Origin: JAGXFP01 sp039714535
GTDB taxonomy: Bacteria; Desulfobacterota; Desulfobulbia; Desulfobulbales; JAGXFP01
Reading direction: 5' to 3'
DNA length: 64,000 nt
NCBI GenBank assembly: GCA_039714535.1
Contig: JBDLJC010000005.1
Coordinates: forward strand, 1 to 64,000
Part shown: one piece after another, positions 17,277-26,303 of the stretch
Layout: every line of letters begins with the position of its first letter
Position numbering within the stretch: the stretch's first letter is position 1
The notes under the pieces: generated by a model
What the model was told of the DNA's origin: nothing
Database searches by the model: none
What the model saw: only the letters and a program-made list of their open reading frames with translations
Program-made: the position numbers and the translations under genes

Positions 17277-19202
17277 ATGAAGGGATATTTGGCGCCCATA
17301 TCCGACCAGAAACTTGCCGGTTTACTGGATCATTTGGCTGAAGAGGACTCCTTTGCCTTTTTTGAAACTACCAGGGTAAATGAAGAAGATTATCTCTCTT
17401 ACCTTTTCCTTAAGCCGGTTAATAGATTGATTTGTAAAGTTACTGATGATCCCGCGGTTTTCCTGGAAATCGCCCAGGGATATCTCGATCAGGGTTATTA
17501 CCTGGCCGGTTGTTTTTCTTATGAGTTTGGCTACCTTCTGGAGAAGGCGCTGGCTGATCTTGTCATTGGTAGCGATCAGATTGTGGCTGATTTGGCCGTT
17601 TACAGAAAACCATTCATTTATGATCATCGACTTGCGGATTTCATTGGCAATAAACCTTGGCCACAGTGGGATGTTGCGGAAGATCATGCCGATGATGGTT
17701 TTAGGATAAGTGACCTGACCTTCAGCCAGAACAAGGAAGATTATCTGGCAAAAATCGCCCGGATAAAACGATATATCGAGTCTGGTGATACCTACCAGGT
17801 TAACTATACCCTGAAGCTTCTTTTTGATTTTCAGGGGTCGGATATGGCCTTCTATAAAGTTTTGCGTCGCAATCAGAGTGTCTCGTACGGCGCCCTGATT
17901 AAGGATGGTGAGCACCGGACGCTCTCTTTTTCACCGGAGCTTTTTTTCAGGAAAAAGGGTAACGAGTGTCTGGTCAGACCGATGAAAGGTACTATGCATC
18001 GCGCGCCCGGCCTTGAGGAAGATCTTCTGGTTCGACACGGTCTTGCCGATGACCTCAAAAACCGCAGTGAGAATGTCATGATTGTAGACCTGCTCCGTAA
18101 TGATCTTGGCAGGCTTAGTGAAATGGGTATGGTTGATACCGTGTCGCTGTTTGATGTCGAGACCTATGAAACCCTGCATCAGATGACTTCTTCTGTCAGG
18201 GGTAAATTGAAATCGAATGTGGGTCTTGTTGAGCTGTTCCGGGCCATGTTCCCTTGCGGTTCCGTGACCGGCGCTCCCAAAATTAGAACCATGGAAATCA
18301 TTCGGGAACTGGAGGCGGAAGCAAGAGGTGTTTATACCGGTGCTATTGGTTTTATCTCACCGGATGGCGGGGCGGTTTTTAATGTGCCGATCCGGACTGT
18401 GCTTCTCGATAAGGGGCGCGGCGAGATGGGAATTGGTTCGGGCATAGTTTATGATTCTGATCCGGAAAAAGAATGGGATGAATGTTGCCTCAAAAGCCAA
18501 TTTCTCCAGGTATCCCTCCCTGAGTTCGAGTTGATTGAGACGATACTCTATCATCCACAACATGGGTTTTGGTTGATGGATCGTCATCTGGAGCGGTTGA
18601 GGGGGTCTGCGGCTTACTGGGGCTTCTCCCTTTCGGAAGTGGATCTAACCCAGACTTTGGCGCGTACTACGGCCAATTTGCAGAGCAATGAATGGCATCG
18701 CTTTAGGTTGCTGTTGAGTAAGGATGGCGGCCTGAAAATCAGGGCGGTTTCTTGCTCTGAACCGACAGTGGGGATTGGCCAAGAGAGTTCAAAGTTGCCT
18801 GAGGTCGTGTTGTCTTCATCCCATACTGACTCAGCCGATCCGTTTTTTTATCACAAAACTACCTGCCGCAGTTTATATGATGCCGAAAGAGATAAGGGGA
18901 TCGCGAGCGGGTTTTTCGATGTCTTGTTTTGTAATGAGCGTGGTGAAGTAACAGAAGGCTGCATAGCTAATGTTTTTATTCGCAAAGAAGGAAAGTTGCT
19001 GACTCCGCCATTAAGCTGTGGACTATTGGGGGGAGTGTTAAGGGGCGCCTTTCTTGCTGGTGAAGTGATGGCGCCGGAGGGCCTTTCGGTCGTGGAGGAG
19101 GTGCTCAGCGTCAAGGATTTGCGGGACGCTGAAGCAATCTATGTGGGCAATTCGGTAAGAGGGCTGATCAGGGTCAGCCTTGCGGATGATGAGCTTGGTT
19201 AG
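17277..19202 (+). CDS. pabB: aminodeoxychorismate synthase component I fused to aminodeoxychorismate lyase (PabB-PabC)
   Basis: This 641-residue fusion makes p-aminobenzoate for folate from chorismate. Residues about 110-420 are the chorismate-binding PabB domain (VRPMKGTMHRAP; PCGSVTGAPKIRTMEI; GVYTGAIGF; GIGSGIVYDSDPEKEWDEC). Residues about 430-635 are a PLP-dependent class IV aminotransferase fold (PabC) with the lysine in YHKTTCRSLYD and the phosphate-binding EGCIANVFI. The fusion suggests direct handover of aminodeoxychorismate; a separate PabA glutaminase is not in the window. No clear Shine-Dalgarno precedes the ATG. Confidence 0.9.
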   Translation: MKGYLAPISDQKLAGLLDHLAEEDSFAFFETTRVNEEDYLSYLFLKPVNRLICKVTDDPAVFLEIAQGYLDQGYYLAGCFSYEFGYLLEKALADLVIGSDQIVADLAVYRKPFIYDHRLADFIGNKPWPQWDVAEDHADDGFRISDLTFSQNKEDYLAKIARIKRYIESGDTYQVNYTLKLLFDFQGSDMAFYKVLRRNQSVSYGALIKDGEHRTLSFSPELFFRKKGNECLVRPMKGTMHRAPGLEEDLLVRHGLADDLKNRSENVMIVDLLRNDLGRLSEMGMVDTVSLFDVETYETLHQMTSSVRGKLKSNVGLVELFRAMFPCGSVTGAPKIRTMEIIRELEAEARGVYTGAIGFISPDGGAVFNVPIRTVLLDKGRGEMGIGSGIVYDSDPEKEWDECCLKSQFLQVSLPEFELIETILYHPQHGFWLMDRHLERLRGSAAYWGFSLSEVDLTQTLARTTANLQSNEWHRFRLLLSKDGGLKIRAVSCSEPTVGIGQESSKLPEVVLSSSHTDSADPFFYHKTTCRSLYDAERDKGIASGFFDVLFCNERGEVTEGCIANVFIRKEGKLLTPPLSCGLLGGVLRGAFLAGEVMAPEGLSVVEEVLSVKDLRDAEAIYVGNSVRGLIRVSLADDELG

Positions 19203-19303
19203 TTGATATGTTTCACAAAATTTATACGGTGCCAGGGTTTAATGTGGACACTTGACAGGTTTTTTCTGTAAGGGGTTTAACTGTTTGGCCGTGATATTGC
19301 CAA

Positions 19304-19615
19304 TTAAGCGCCGGAAATAAAGCTGTATGACAGGATGATGATACTGGCCGCGGTAGCTGTGACCAGCAGCCATTTTCGCCAACCAGGGCATTCCCGGTTA
19401 ACGAAAAACGTAAAATAGAAAGCCCCGCCCAGCATCAGGAAGGTCATGGGTAGGAAATACCATCGGTATTCGACCATCAAGCGGGAGAGGCCCGCACTCC
19501 CCAGGCCAAGACCGGCCAGGATCAGAGGAATCTTTCAGCATAGGGCGAAGACAGTTGAGGTTAGAACTGCCCCGGCTTTCATTAGCAGGCTGATGAAATC
19601 TGATGTTTTACCCAT
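19304..19615 (-). CDS. MerT-like selenoprotein (in-frame UGA after Cys26), small membrane protein
   Basis: This gene is invisible to standard ORF calling. ATG 19615 opens a 103-codon frame that runs to TAA 19306-19304 except for one TGA at codon 27 (19537-19535). Read through as selenocysteine it gives STVFALC-U-KIPLILAGLG: a Cys-Sec pair at the start of a hydrophobic segment, followed by xxPLxLxxLGLG, where MerT mercuric transporters have Cys-Cys-xx-P-L-x-L-x-x-LG. Two more membrane segments follow (about residues 50-70 and 80-100), and Cys79 (NRECPGW) lies between them. A SECIS-like hairpin follows the TGA at the expected distance. It ends the nnrD/CBS/unknown minus-strand gene run. AAAGGA lies 12 bases upstream of the ATG. 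Confidence 0.8.
19497..19537 (-). promoter_or_regulatory. bacterial SECIS-like hairpin of the MerT-like selenoprotein gene
   Basis: Starting 21 nt after the UGA the apical loop is GGUCUU, closed by GGCC/GGCC. Below it are a U-U mismatch, UCC/GGG and, after a three-base bulge, CUC/GAG. Bacterial SECIS elements bind SelB and usually have a G (often GGU) in a small loop about 16-37 nt after the UGA, with an unpaired U in the stem. This hairpin meets all of these. Confidence 0.75.
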
Positions 19616-19639
19616 TCTCGTTGTTGGTCCTTTATAAAT

Positions 19640-19909
19640 TTAAACGATTTTTATGTTGTTTTCAGCCAGATATCTGGCGGTCTTGCTGCAGATTGGCGCG
19701 GTGGTTCTCAGGCTAATTGGGCGGTTACTTCTATTGGTCCTGATTTTTTCTGCTTTGGCAACAATTTCATGGCCATCGTCGGCCATGATGATCCTTCTTT
19801 TGCGATCCATGACCAGAGTCAGTTGACCATTTTCACCTTCTTCCAGCACGGTCCTGATCGGCAGGTTGAATTCCCCGGGACCAATTCTTTTTCCCATTGT
19901 CAGGGTCAC
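19640..19909 (-). CDS. small conserved-looking protein of unknown function
   Basis: 89 residues with GTG 19909 overlapping the CBS gene's TGA (GTGA overlap), so it is translationally coupled to it. A second candidate start is ATG 19897. No family recognised. The middle reads VMDRKRRIIMADDGHEIVAKA, a basic then acidic stretch, and there is one Cys near residue 74 (APICSKT). No signal peptide or membrane segment, so likely cytosolic. The MerT-like selenoprotein gene begins 24 bases downstream of its stop, suggesting one transcript. Confidence 0.55.
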   Translation of the reverse strand: MTLTMGKRIGPGEFNLPIRTVLEEGENGQLTLVMDRKRRIIMADDGHEIVAKAEKIRTNRSNRPISLRTTAPICSKTARYLAENNIKIV

Positions 19910-20355
19910 TTGTAGAGATTACGGATAATGTCGGCCTTGCCGATGACTCCGACTATCTTCTCGCCGTTAACAACCGGCAGGGTGTGCAGTCTGCGGTCGG
20001 CCATGATAGTAGCGAGTTCGGACATCGGGGTGTCCTCGTTTACCGTTACCACCTTGCTGGAGTAGATGTCTTTGACTTTAGTGCCGGTCATTTTCTTTAT
20101 TTCTTTGTCCAGCTTGGCAGGATTTTCCAGAAAGATCATGCTGTCAAGGATGGTCATAATGGTGGGGATGTGGACCTTTTTGCTCTGGTCTATCAGGTCG
20201 CTTTCAGTGACGATCCCTAGAAGTTTCCCCGACTCGTCAACAACCGGAGCGCCACTGATCCTGTTTTTCCAGAACAGGGTGGCCAGTTCACTTACTTCCA
20301 ATTCTAGTCCGACCGTTATAATCTCGTCGGTCATTATCTGTTTGGCGCTAAGCAT
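19906..20355 (-). CDS. two-CBS-domain protein
   Basis: 149 residues consisting almost wholly of one CBS pair: MLSAKQIMTDEIITVGLE...LLGIVTESDLID and KVKDIYSSKVVTVNED...IVGVIGKADIIRN. Such stand-alone modules sense adenine nucleotides or related ligands. GGAGA stands six bases before ATG 20355. It lies 21 bases after nnrD, and its stop overlaps the next gene, so the minus-strand genes form an operon. Confidence 0.88.
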   Translation of the reverse strand: MLSAKQIMTDEIITVGLELEVSELATLFWKNRISGAPVVDESGKLLGIVTESDLIDQSKKVHIPTIMTILDSMIFLENPAKLDKEIKKMTGTKVKDIYSSKVVTVNEDTPMSELATIMADRRLHTLPVVNGEKIVGVIGKADIIRNLYK

Positions 20356-20376
20356 GGATTATCTCCAGGGTTATTG

Positions 20377-21933
20377 TTAGTTGTTTAAAAGTTCTGCTAT
20401 TATCAAGGGCAGTTCGTCGGCCAGTTCCGAGGCGAGCAGGCCGGCTTGGATGTCATTGTCTTGGCTTAATCGGTCCGCCGCAAGGCCGTGCGCATAAACC
20501 CCCAGGCATGCGGCTTCCCATGGAAGTTGCCCCTGGGCCAGCAGACTGCCGATGAATCCGGCCAGGACATCGCCGCTGCCACCGGCGGCCAGGGTGGGGT
20601 TGCCGGTGACATTAATAGCGGCCCGGCCATCCGGTTCGGCAATAATAGTATTAGCGCCTTTAAGAACTACGAAAACGTTGTACTCAGCGGCAAAATCTCT
20701 GGCTATTTGCAACCGATTGGCCTGGATCTCTTTGGCTGACTTGCCGGTCATTCTGGCCAACTCTCCGGGGTGGGGAGTCAGGATCCGAACCCCAGGCGTG
20801 GTCTTAAGTTGGGCAGGATCGCTCGCCAAAAGATTCAGGGCGTCGGCATCGACAACCATCGGCAGTTTCTGCTCCCGGTAAAGTCTTGATACCAGTTGAC
20901 CGGTTGCCTTATCTTGTCCCAGCCCCGGGCCGATAACCATGGCCTGTTTAGTTTCCAGGGCTTTGCTGATCTCAGCATAATCAGTGTCAGCGGCGTGGCC
21001 CTTTCCGGAAGTGGTTAAGGGTAAGGTCATCGCTTCGGCCAAGGATGTTTCGTAAATATGATTGAGATCGATAGGGGTGGCGATAGTGACTAACCCGGCC
21101 CCGGAACGGAGAGCGCCCCGGGCACAGAGCAGAGCGGCTCCGGTTTTACCCCTGGAGCCGGCCAACAGCAGCAGGTGTCCGTAAGTGCCTTTATGTGAGT
21201 TAGATGGCCTGGCCGGGAGGGAGCAACCGACAGAATGGTTTTCCAATACTTCGATCTGCAGATCAGCTTTTTCGATAACAACCGGTGGGATGCTGATATC
21301 GACGACCACCAGCACTCCGGTCATTTCAGGGCCAAGGCCGGTGAAATGGCCCGGTTTGGCAAGACCATAGGTCACCGTCAGGCTGGCGTTCACACATGCG
21401 CCCCTTGGCGTGCCGCTGTCGCTGTCAAGGCCGGAGGGGATATCGACACTTACCACCGGGGCCGGGGTCTGATTTATCAGGTCGATGGCCTGGGCCAGAT
21501 GATCTTTAATCGCACGTTTGAGGCCGATGCCGAAGATTGCATCGATAATAAGGTCACACTCCGGCAGGAAGTTTTGCAGGCTCTGGATCCGTGCCTTGCT
21601 GGTTATCGTATAGATGGGGATGTTAAGGTTTTTAACGATTTTAAGATTGACGGCGGCCGCACCCTTGAGCTTTTTGGGGTCGGCCATCAGGAAGATGAAG
21701 GGAAGACCTCCTCTCTGGAGGATATGCCGGGCGATGACCAGGCCGTCTCCGCCGTTATTACCTTGTCCTGAGACGATCAGGACCGTGCGGCCGTCAAGCT
21801 CCCCGTAACTTTCCATTATGGCCTGGACGGTGCCGATTCCGGCATTTTCCATCAAGACAATATCGGGAATACCGTAGTTTTTGATGGCCTCATTATCCAG
21901 TTGGCGCATCTGTTCAGCGTATGCCAGTTTCAC
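20377..21933 (-). CDS. nnrD: bifunctional NAD(P)H-hydrate epimerase / ADP-dependent dehydratase
   Basis: Repairs damaged NADHX and NADPHX. The 518-residue protein has the YjeF N-terminal epimerase domain (about 1-215; SGQGNNGGDGLVIARHL-type motif present as VSGQGNNGGDGLVIARH) and a C-terminal ribokinase-like dehydratase (about 230-515; VIGPGLGQD, LTPHPGELARM, TGNPTLAAGGSGDVLAGFI). It starts at GTG 21933, with AGGAGAAC upstream. It is the first gene of the minus-strand run leading to the CBS protein and the selenoprotein. Confidence 0.95.
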   Translation of the reverse strand: MKLAYAEQMRQLDNEAIKNYGIPDIVLMENAGIGTVQAIMESYGELDGRTVLIVSGQGNNGGDGLVIARHILQRGGLPFIFLMADPKKLKGAAAVNLKIVKNLNIPIYTITSKARIQSLQNFLPECDLIIDAIFGIGLKRAIKDHLAQAIDLINQTPAPVVSVDIPSGLDSDSGTPRGACVNASLTVTYGLAKPGHFTGLGPEMTGVLVVVDISIPPVVIEKADLQIEVLENHSVGCSLPARPSNSHKGTYGHLLLLAGSRGKTGAALLCARGALRSGAGLVTIATPIDLNHIYETSLAEAMTLPLTTSGKGHAADTDYAEISKALETKQAMVIGPGLGQDKATGQLVSRLYREQKLPMVVDADALNLLASDPAQLKTTPGVRILTPHPGELARMTGKSAKEIQANRLQIARDFAAEYNVFVVLKGANTIIAEPDGRAAINVTGNPTLAAGGSGDVLAGFIGSLLAQGQLPWEAACLGVYAHGLAADRLSQDNDIQAGLLASELADELPLIIAELLNN

Positions 21934-22051
21934 AAATCCTGTTCTCCTGTTTAACCGTGAGCCCTTACAGTTATTCTATTGCAACGGGGGAGGCGGGTCA
22001 AATGGATTGTGGGTCGGTGGGGATTTAGCAAGTTTGCGGCATCTAATAAGA

Positions 22052-22080
22052 AAGGCGGGGTTTGCGCCCCACCTTTTTTT
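22052..22080. terminator. intrinsic terminator, possibly bidirectional
   Basis: GGCGGGG and CCCCACC pair with one mismatch around a TTTGCG loop. T runs follow on the plus strand (seven T) and a weaker TTTCTTATT on the minus strand. It is placed to end the minus-strand genes at 22.1-26.3 kb. Confidence 0.65.
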
Positions 22081-22110
22081 GATAATTAACTAAAGCTGCC
22101 AAACAAAGGA

Positions 22111-22596
22111 CTAAATCGAAGGAGCACATGGCAGGATTGGGGTGAAAGTCCAAGTGTAATCACCAGGCGTTGGTTCTTCAGCCAGGTTGTTACCCGCTAC
22201 ATCTGTAATGTCGGTTGTTACAGTCACAGTATATTGGCCAGCATTAATAGTAACAATCGGAACAAACAAGGCCATCGTGTTGCTGTCGGGATGTATTTGC
22301 CAGGTTCCATCATTGTTTGCCGTCAATAATTGGGTGCTGGTGGCATCTTCAACAATTTTAAATGACTGGTCAGTAATTGAAGATGCTGCAATGGGTTCAT
22401 TAAATTCGGCGGTAACGAGACAGGCCTGAGTAACTGACCCTTCAGGGTCGCCGCCAATAAAACTGGGGGCTGTTGTGTCGTCAACTGGAGGGTCAACAAC
22501 TGTTGGATCACCTTCTACGGCACCGCCACAGGCAGCAAGGAAGAAAATGGCAATGGCCGGCAGCGAGATATCTTTAATAAGTTTCATGAATGTCAT
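22111..22596 (-). CDS. lipoprotein with bacterial Ig-like (SbsA Ig-type) domain
   Basis: 161 residues: a signal peptide with lipobox FLAAC-G, an acidic Pro-rich linker, then about 110 residues patterned like bacterial Ig-like domains (DDTTAPSF, LVTAEFNEPI, QYTVTVTTDITDVAGN, YTWTFT). It is likely anchored to a membrane and displayed on the periplasmic or cell-surface side. It is the last gene of a set of three exported proteins; the gap to the preceding one is three bases. Function unknown. Confidence 0.7.
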   Translation of the reverse strand: MTFMKLIKDISLPAIAIFFLAACGGAVEGDPTVVDPPVDDTTAPSFIGGDPEGSVTQACLVTAEFNEPIAASSITDQSFKIVEDATSTQLLTANNDGTWQIHPDSNTMALFVPIVTINAGQYTVTVTTDITDVAGNNLAEEPTPGDYTWTFTPILPCAPSI

Positions 22597-22599
22597 CGC

Positions 22600-23070
22600 C
22601 TAGTTGCCTGTTACTTCTAGTAGAAGTAATGCGTTGCTGGTACTTTCCATAATGTAGGAGCTGGAGGCTTTCATGTCGGTCTCTTTTCCATTCGCAGGAT
22701 GAATCAGCCTTACATTGGCATCGGCAGGTAAATTGTCTGGATCCCAGGTTATAGCGATTGGGCTTCCGGTTTGGCTCGTGATAATCAACTGCCATTCTTT
22801 GTCTGGTCCCATGGCTCGAATATCCCGCCAGAAAGATTCCCCTTCAGTCTGGAAATAAACCTGTATGGCGCCGGACAGCATCGCCGGCAGATCGTAGAAT
22901 CCGTCGGTAAGGTCGGTTGCATCTGGTTTCTGGCCAAAGGAAAGACGGTTTTCAGCATTGCCGGAAGTTACGGTTATGCTTGCTTCCCACCCGTCAAATG
23001 CCGAGGCCTGGTATGAGAATATGCCAAAGAACAAGCCTGTAAAGAAAATGGTTGTGATTATCTTTTTCAC
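22600..23070 (-). CDS. exported protein of unknown function
   Basis: 156 residues with a signal peptide (MKKIITTIFFTGLFFGIF...ASA) and a beta-rich remainder (WEASITVTSGNAENRLSFG; WQLIITSQTGSPIAITWD). This pattern resembles the small beta domains that accompany surface proteins, but I do not recognise a named family. It starts at GTG 23070 with GGGAGA nine bases upstream. Position between the RCC1 protein and the Ig-like lipoprotein suggests that the three are made together. Confidence 0.7.
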   Translation of the reverse strand: MKKIITTIFFTGLFFGIFSYQASAFDGWEASITVTSGNAENRLSFGQKPDATDLTDGFYDLPAMLSGAIQVYFQTEGESFWRDIRAMGPDKEWQLIITSQTGSPIAITWDPDNLPADANVRLIHPANGKETDMKASSSYIMESTSNALLLLEVTGN

Positions 23071-23087
23071 CGGTTGATCTCCCGATA

Positions 23088-26000
23088 CTAGGGTTTGGAG
23101 AAAATTAGCTTATAGGTTGCGCCATCGTCAATCATAACGTATATCCAGTATCCCAGCCACGGGGTCAGAGTCGCATCCGGGTTGCTCCCCGCACTTTCAA
23201 AAGCGTATTGTGATCCCCAGTCGCTACCCTTGAAATAATAGATGCCGTTGAACACCCAGTTGATGTCCGAGGCTTCTGCCCAGGTAATGGCGGAGCCGCT
23301 GTCTTTCTGGACCCTCAGGTCAGCCAGCAAGATTGGCGCAGGGTAGGGATTGCCGATGATGTTCCAACCTGGCTGCAGATTTATTGTTACAGTCGGGTCG
23401 TTTAAGTTAGTTATAGCAGGGTCGGTTGTGAGCGATGTTGACAGTCTCTGGTCTGGTGACTCACCGAGCACAAAGTATCCTTCGCCAGGGGTAGGGATGT
23501 GTGTATTGTCATGGGCCACGAAATGACCTCTGTTATACTTATCCCGTAAACCGGCGGATTGCCAGCTGAAAACACCGGTAGCTCCCACGTTGTCTAAGAA
23601 ACCGGCAGTGCTGGCGGTAATGTCCTTGGCTAAGCCGATCATATTCGGGCCGTTCAATAAGTAGATGTTCGGTCCAGGAATGTCGAGACTGCTGACCAGC
23701 ATTGTGCCGCTTCGGTCCACGCTGTCCCACACTTCGTAATGGTAGTTGTGTTCAGGGGTAGGACCAAGCCTAAGTGATGAGGTGCACTGAACTGCTGCAA
23801 GGTCTGAGAAGTCACAGGCCATTTGGATCGGCTGATCATTGAGAAACAGCCAGACACTGGCAGCACCTACTGCCTCAACCGCAGCATCAACGGTAACCCC
23901 AAATGTGAATTTCTGGTCGACTTTGGGATTCCCCCCGTTTTTATTGTCAGTAGCTGGAGGTGTTATTGAACTGATACCTGGTGAGACCAAGTTGGGGTCA
24001 TTTGGATAGGAGTCAACGCAATCGGCGATACCATCGGTATCAGTATCGGTCTCATCGACGTTACAACCGCACTGGCCGGTATCTACTGACTTCAGTGGAT
24101 CGGTCGGGCAGGTATCAACATCACCACAGACACCGTCGGTATCGATATCGTTGTTCGGATCGTTCGGACAGCTGTCTTCGCAATCGGCGATACCATCGGT
24201 ATCAGTATCGGTCTCATCGACGTTACAACCGCACTGGCCGGTATCTACTGACTTCAGTGGATCGGTCGGACAGGTATCAACATCACCACAGACACCGTCG
24301 GTATCGATATCGTTGTTCTGATCGTTCGGACAACTATCAACGCAATCGGCGATACCATCGGTATCAGTATCGGTCTCATCGACGTTACAACCGCACTGGC
24401 CGGTATCTACTGACTTCAGTGGATCGGTCGGGCAGGTATCAACATCACCACAGACACCGTCGGTATCGATATCGTTGTTCGGATCGTTCGGACAGCTGTC
24501 AACGCAATCGGCGATACCATCGGTATCAGTATCGGTCTCATCGACGTTACAACCGCACTGGCCGGGATCTACTGATTTAAGTGGATCGTTCGGGCAGCTA
24601 TCAACATCTCTACAGATCCCGTCGCCGTCTGAGTCGCCACCGGCGTTTAAGCATGGGTCTTCGCAGGCATCGCCAATGCCATTTGCAGGGGCTACATCGG
24701 TCTGAAGAGGATTGGCCAAGGAGGGACAATTATCGTCAGCATAAGCTACTCCATCACCGTCAAAGTCACAGTCGGTGGGAGGAGTATCAACATCAAAATC
24801 AAAATCGGGACCGCTCGGGCAAGTAATAATAGACGGCGGTATTATCATCCGTACCGGGGCAGGGGTGGAGATGAACTCTGGGATGGAACTGTCAGCCAAC
24901 TGGTATTGGTCATTGACGCCACTGACATAGACTGTCCCATCAGCTCGCAGAGCAAGGCTATGCTCTAACCCGACATCAATGGAGGTAATAGCAACGGTGT
25001 TATTACTCCCCCACAAGGGGGCGGCGGAAAGATAATTGAGAGCTGGTTGTAGACTTAAGTCAGTGGGGCTTGTTGTGTAATCGTTTTCATTGTCAAGACC
25101 AAGGATACCCCTAAAATCTGATAAAACCCTGATTTGTTCGGCGCCGGTATCTGGATCGGTATACACGTAAGTTTTCAAACTGTTCTTACCCCAAGCCACC
25201 ACCGAGTCAGGCAACGTCCCAGTATCGTCGCTGGTAATTATCAGGGATTGAGACTGGGAGGCAGAAACAGAAACCACGTTGGTTAATAACGGTGGGGGCA
25301 TTTCCATTTTTTGCCAGGTCTGGGTATCCTCATCCCATACATTTGCTTTAAAAATATCACCATTATGATCATATGATGGCGTCGGTATGAAAACAGGAAT
25401 GGGTTGGGTTGTGCTCGGAACTTCTGGCTCCCATCGAATAGGGTAATTGTCCGAAACCAATACTTGGTATGTATCATTTGCACCCCAGCCGTAAAGATGA
25501 CCATCCGAAGAAACGGCCAAGGCGTGGTTCCAGCCAGCGGCAATGGCTGTTGCGCCAGATATGCCCGGAATTATAGCGGGAATAAATTTATCACCCGTTC
25601 GGCCCAGTTGGTCAAGGTTGTTGTCGCTGCCCCAGGTCCATACTTGCCCGCCGGCATCGAGGGCCATTGAGTGGAGTTTGCCGGCGGCGATGGCTGTGGC
25701 GCCGGTTATGTTGAGGGCTGGAACTGGCTTGGTACAGACCTCGTCTGGGCCACCATCGTTTTTGCAACGAGTTCGGGCAGGTTCGTCGACGCCGAGTCTG
25801 CCGGCATTCGCTCCCCACCCCCAAACCGTGCCGTCATTGCGGATAGCCAGGGAGTGGTTGAGGCCAGCGGCTATAGCCATCACTCCTGTTCCGCCAGCGT
25901 TAAGAGTAAGATAGCCGAGGCCGGACTCGCTGACAACCTGGCCAATGTCAGGCTCATAAGTGCTTATGAAGCCACGGCCCAGCTGACCAGTAAGGTTGCC

Positions 26001-26303
26001 TCCACAGGACCAAACAGAGCCATTTGCCTTGACAGCCAAGGTGTAATCAGAACCAGCGGCAATATGGGTAACACCGGTCAGGCCGGGAATTGGCCGGGGT
26101 AGGGCGTCGGGTGAGGGGCGGGTGGAGTCGCATAATTGTCCAGATGCATTGCTTCCCCAAGTCCAGACGGTGCCGTCTGCGGCTAAAACAACATTGTGGA
26201 AAGCTCCTGTTGCTATTTGTGGCGTTACTGCATGGGCTGTTGGTAAATAGACAGCCGAGAGAACCATGATAATAAAAAACGTAAGGCAATATTTTGTCCG
26301 CAC
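23088..26303 (-). CDS. large exported RCC1-repeat / thrombospondin type 3 repeat protein
   Basis: About 1071 residues: a signal peptide; RCC1-type beta-propeller repeats over residues about 20-470 (VWTWGSNASGQL, VWGWGANAGRL, LYGWGANDTYQ); an Asp/Cys-rich thrombospondin type 3 region (about 495-760, DTDTDGIADC, CPNDPNNDIDTDGVC) expected to bind calcium; and a C-terminal beta domain (about 770-1071) with PGWNIIGNPYPAP. I chose GTG 26303, with AAGGGGGA just upstream, over ATG 26345. Probably secreted or surface-attached; the type II system at 29.7 kb is a possible exporter, but that is only a guess. Confidence 0.82.
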   Translation of the reverse strand: MRTKYCLTFFIIMVLSAVYLPTAHAVTPQIATGAFHNVVLAADGTVWTWGSNASGQLCDSTRPSPDALPRPIPGLTGVTHIAAGSDYTLAVKANGSVWSCGGNLTGQLGRGFISTYEPDIGQVVSESGLGYLTLNAGGTGVMAIAAGLNHSLAIRNDGTVWGWGANAGRLGVDEPARTRCKNDGGPDEVCTKPVPALNITGATAIAAGKLHSMALDAGGQVWTWGSDNNLDQLGRTGDKFIPAIIPGISGATAIAAGWNHALAVSSDGHLYGWGANDTYQVLVSDNYPIRWEPEVPSTTQPIPVFIPTPSYDHNGDIFKANVWDEDTQTWQKMEMPPPLLTNVVSVSASQSQSLIITSDDTGTLPDSVVAWGKNSLKTYVYTDPDTGAEQIRVLSDFRGILGLDNENDYTTSPTDLSLQPALNYLSAAPLWGSNNTVAITSIDVGLEHSLALRADGTVYVSGVNDQYQLADSSIPEFISTPAPVRMIIPPSIITCPSGPDFDFDVDTPPTDCDFDGDGVAYADDNCPSLANPLQTDVAPANGIGDACEDPCLNAGGDSDGDGICRDVDSCPNDPLKSVDPGQCGCNVDETDTDTDGIADCVDSCPNDPNNDIDTDGVCGDVDTCPTDPLKSVDTGQCGCNVDETDTDTDGIADCVDSCPNDQNNDIDTDGVCGDVDTCPTDPLKSVDTGQCGCNVDETDTDTDGIADCEDSCPNDPNNDIDTDGVCGDVDTCPTDPLKSVDTGQCGCNVDETDTDTDGIADCVDSYPNDPNLVSPGISSITPPATDNKNGGNPKVDQKFTFGVTVDAAVEAVGAASVWLFLNDQPIQMACDFSDLAAVQCTSSLRLGPTPEHNYHYEVWDSVDRSGTMLVSSLDIPGPNIYLLNGPNMIGLAKDITASTAGFLDNVGATGVFSWQSAGLRDKYNRGHFVAHDNTHIPTPGEGYFVLGESPDQRLSTSLTTDPAITNLNDPTVTINLQPGWNIIGNPYPAPILLADLRVQKDSGSAITWAEASDINWVFNGIYYFKGSDWGSQYAFESAGSNPDATLTPWLGYWIYVMIDDGATYKLIFSKP
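24012..24580. repeat. 162-bp tandem repeat inside the thrombospondin-3 region
   Basis: Near-identical 162-bp units recur with phase-preserving starts at 24019, 24181, 24343 and 24505 (about 3.5 copies). Each encodes 54 residues containing CGCNVDETDTDTDGIADC and a CPTDPLKSVD segment. Copies differ at few positions (for example D/Q and V/E exchanges), so the expansion is recent or homogenised. Confidence 0.95.

Noticed and set aside
23981..24580. 199-codon plus-strand frame rich in Arg/His/Ser repeats
   Set aside because: It is the antisense reading of the thrombospondin-3 tandem repeats; its regularity comes from the 162-bp units.
24012..24580. CRISPR array
   Set aside because: Repeats are 162 bp, contiguous, in frame and coding; there are no spacers.
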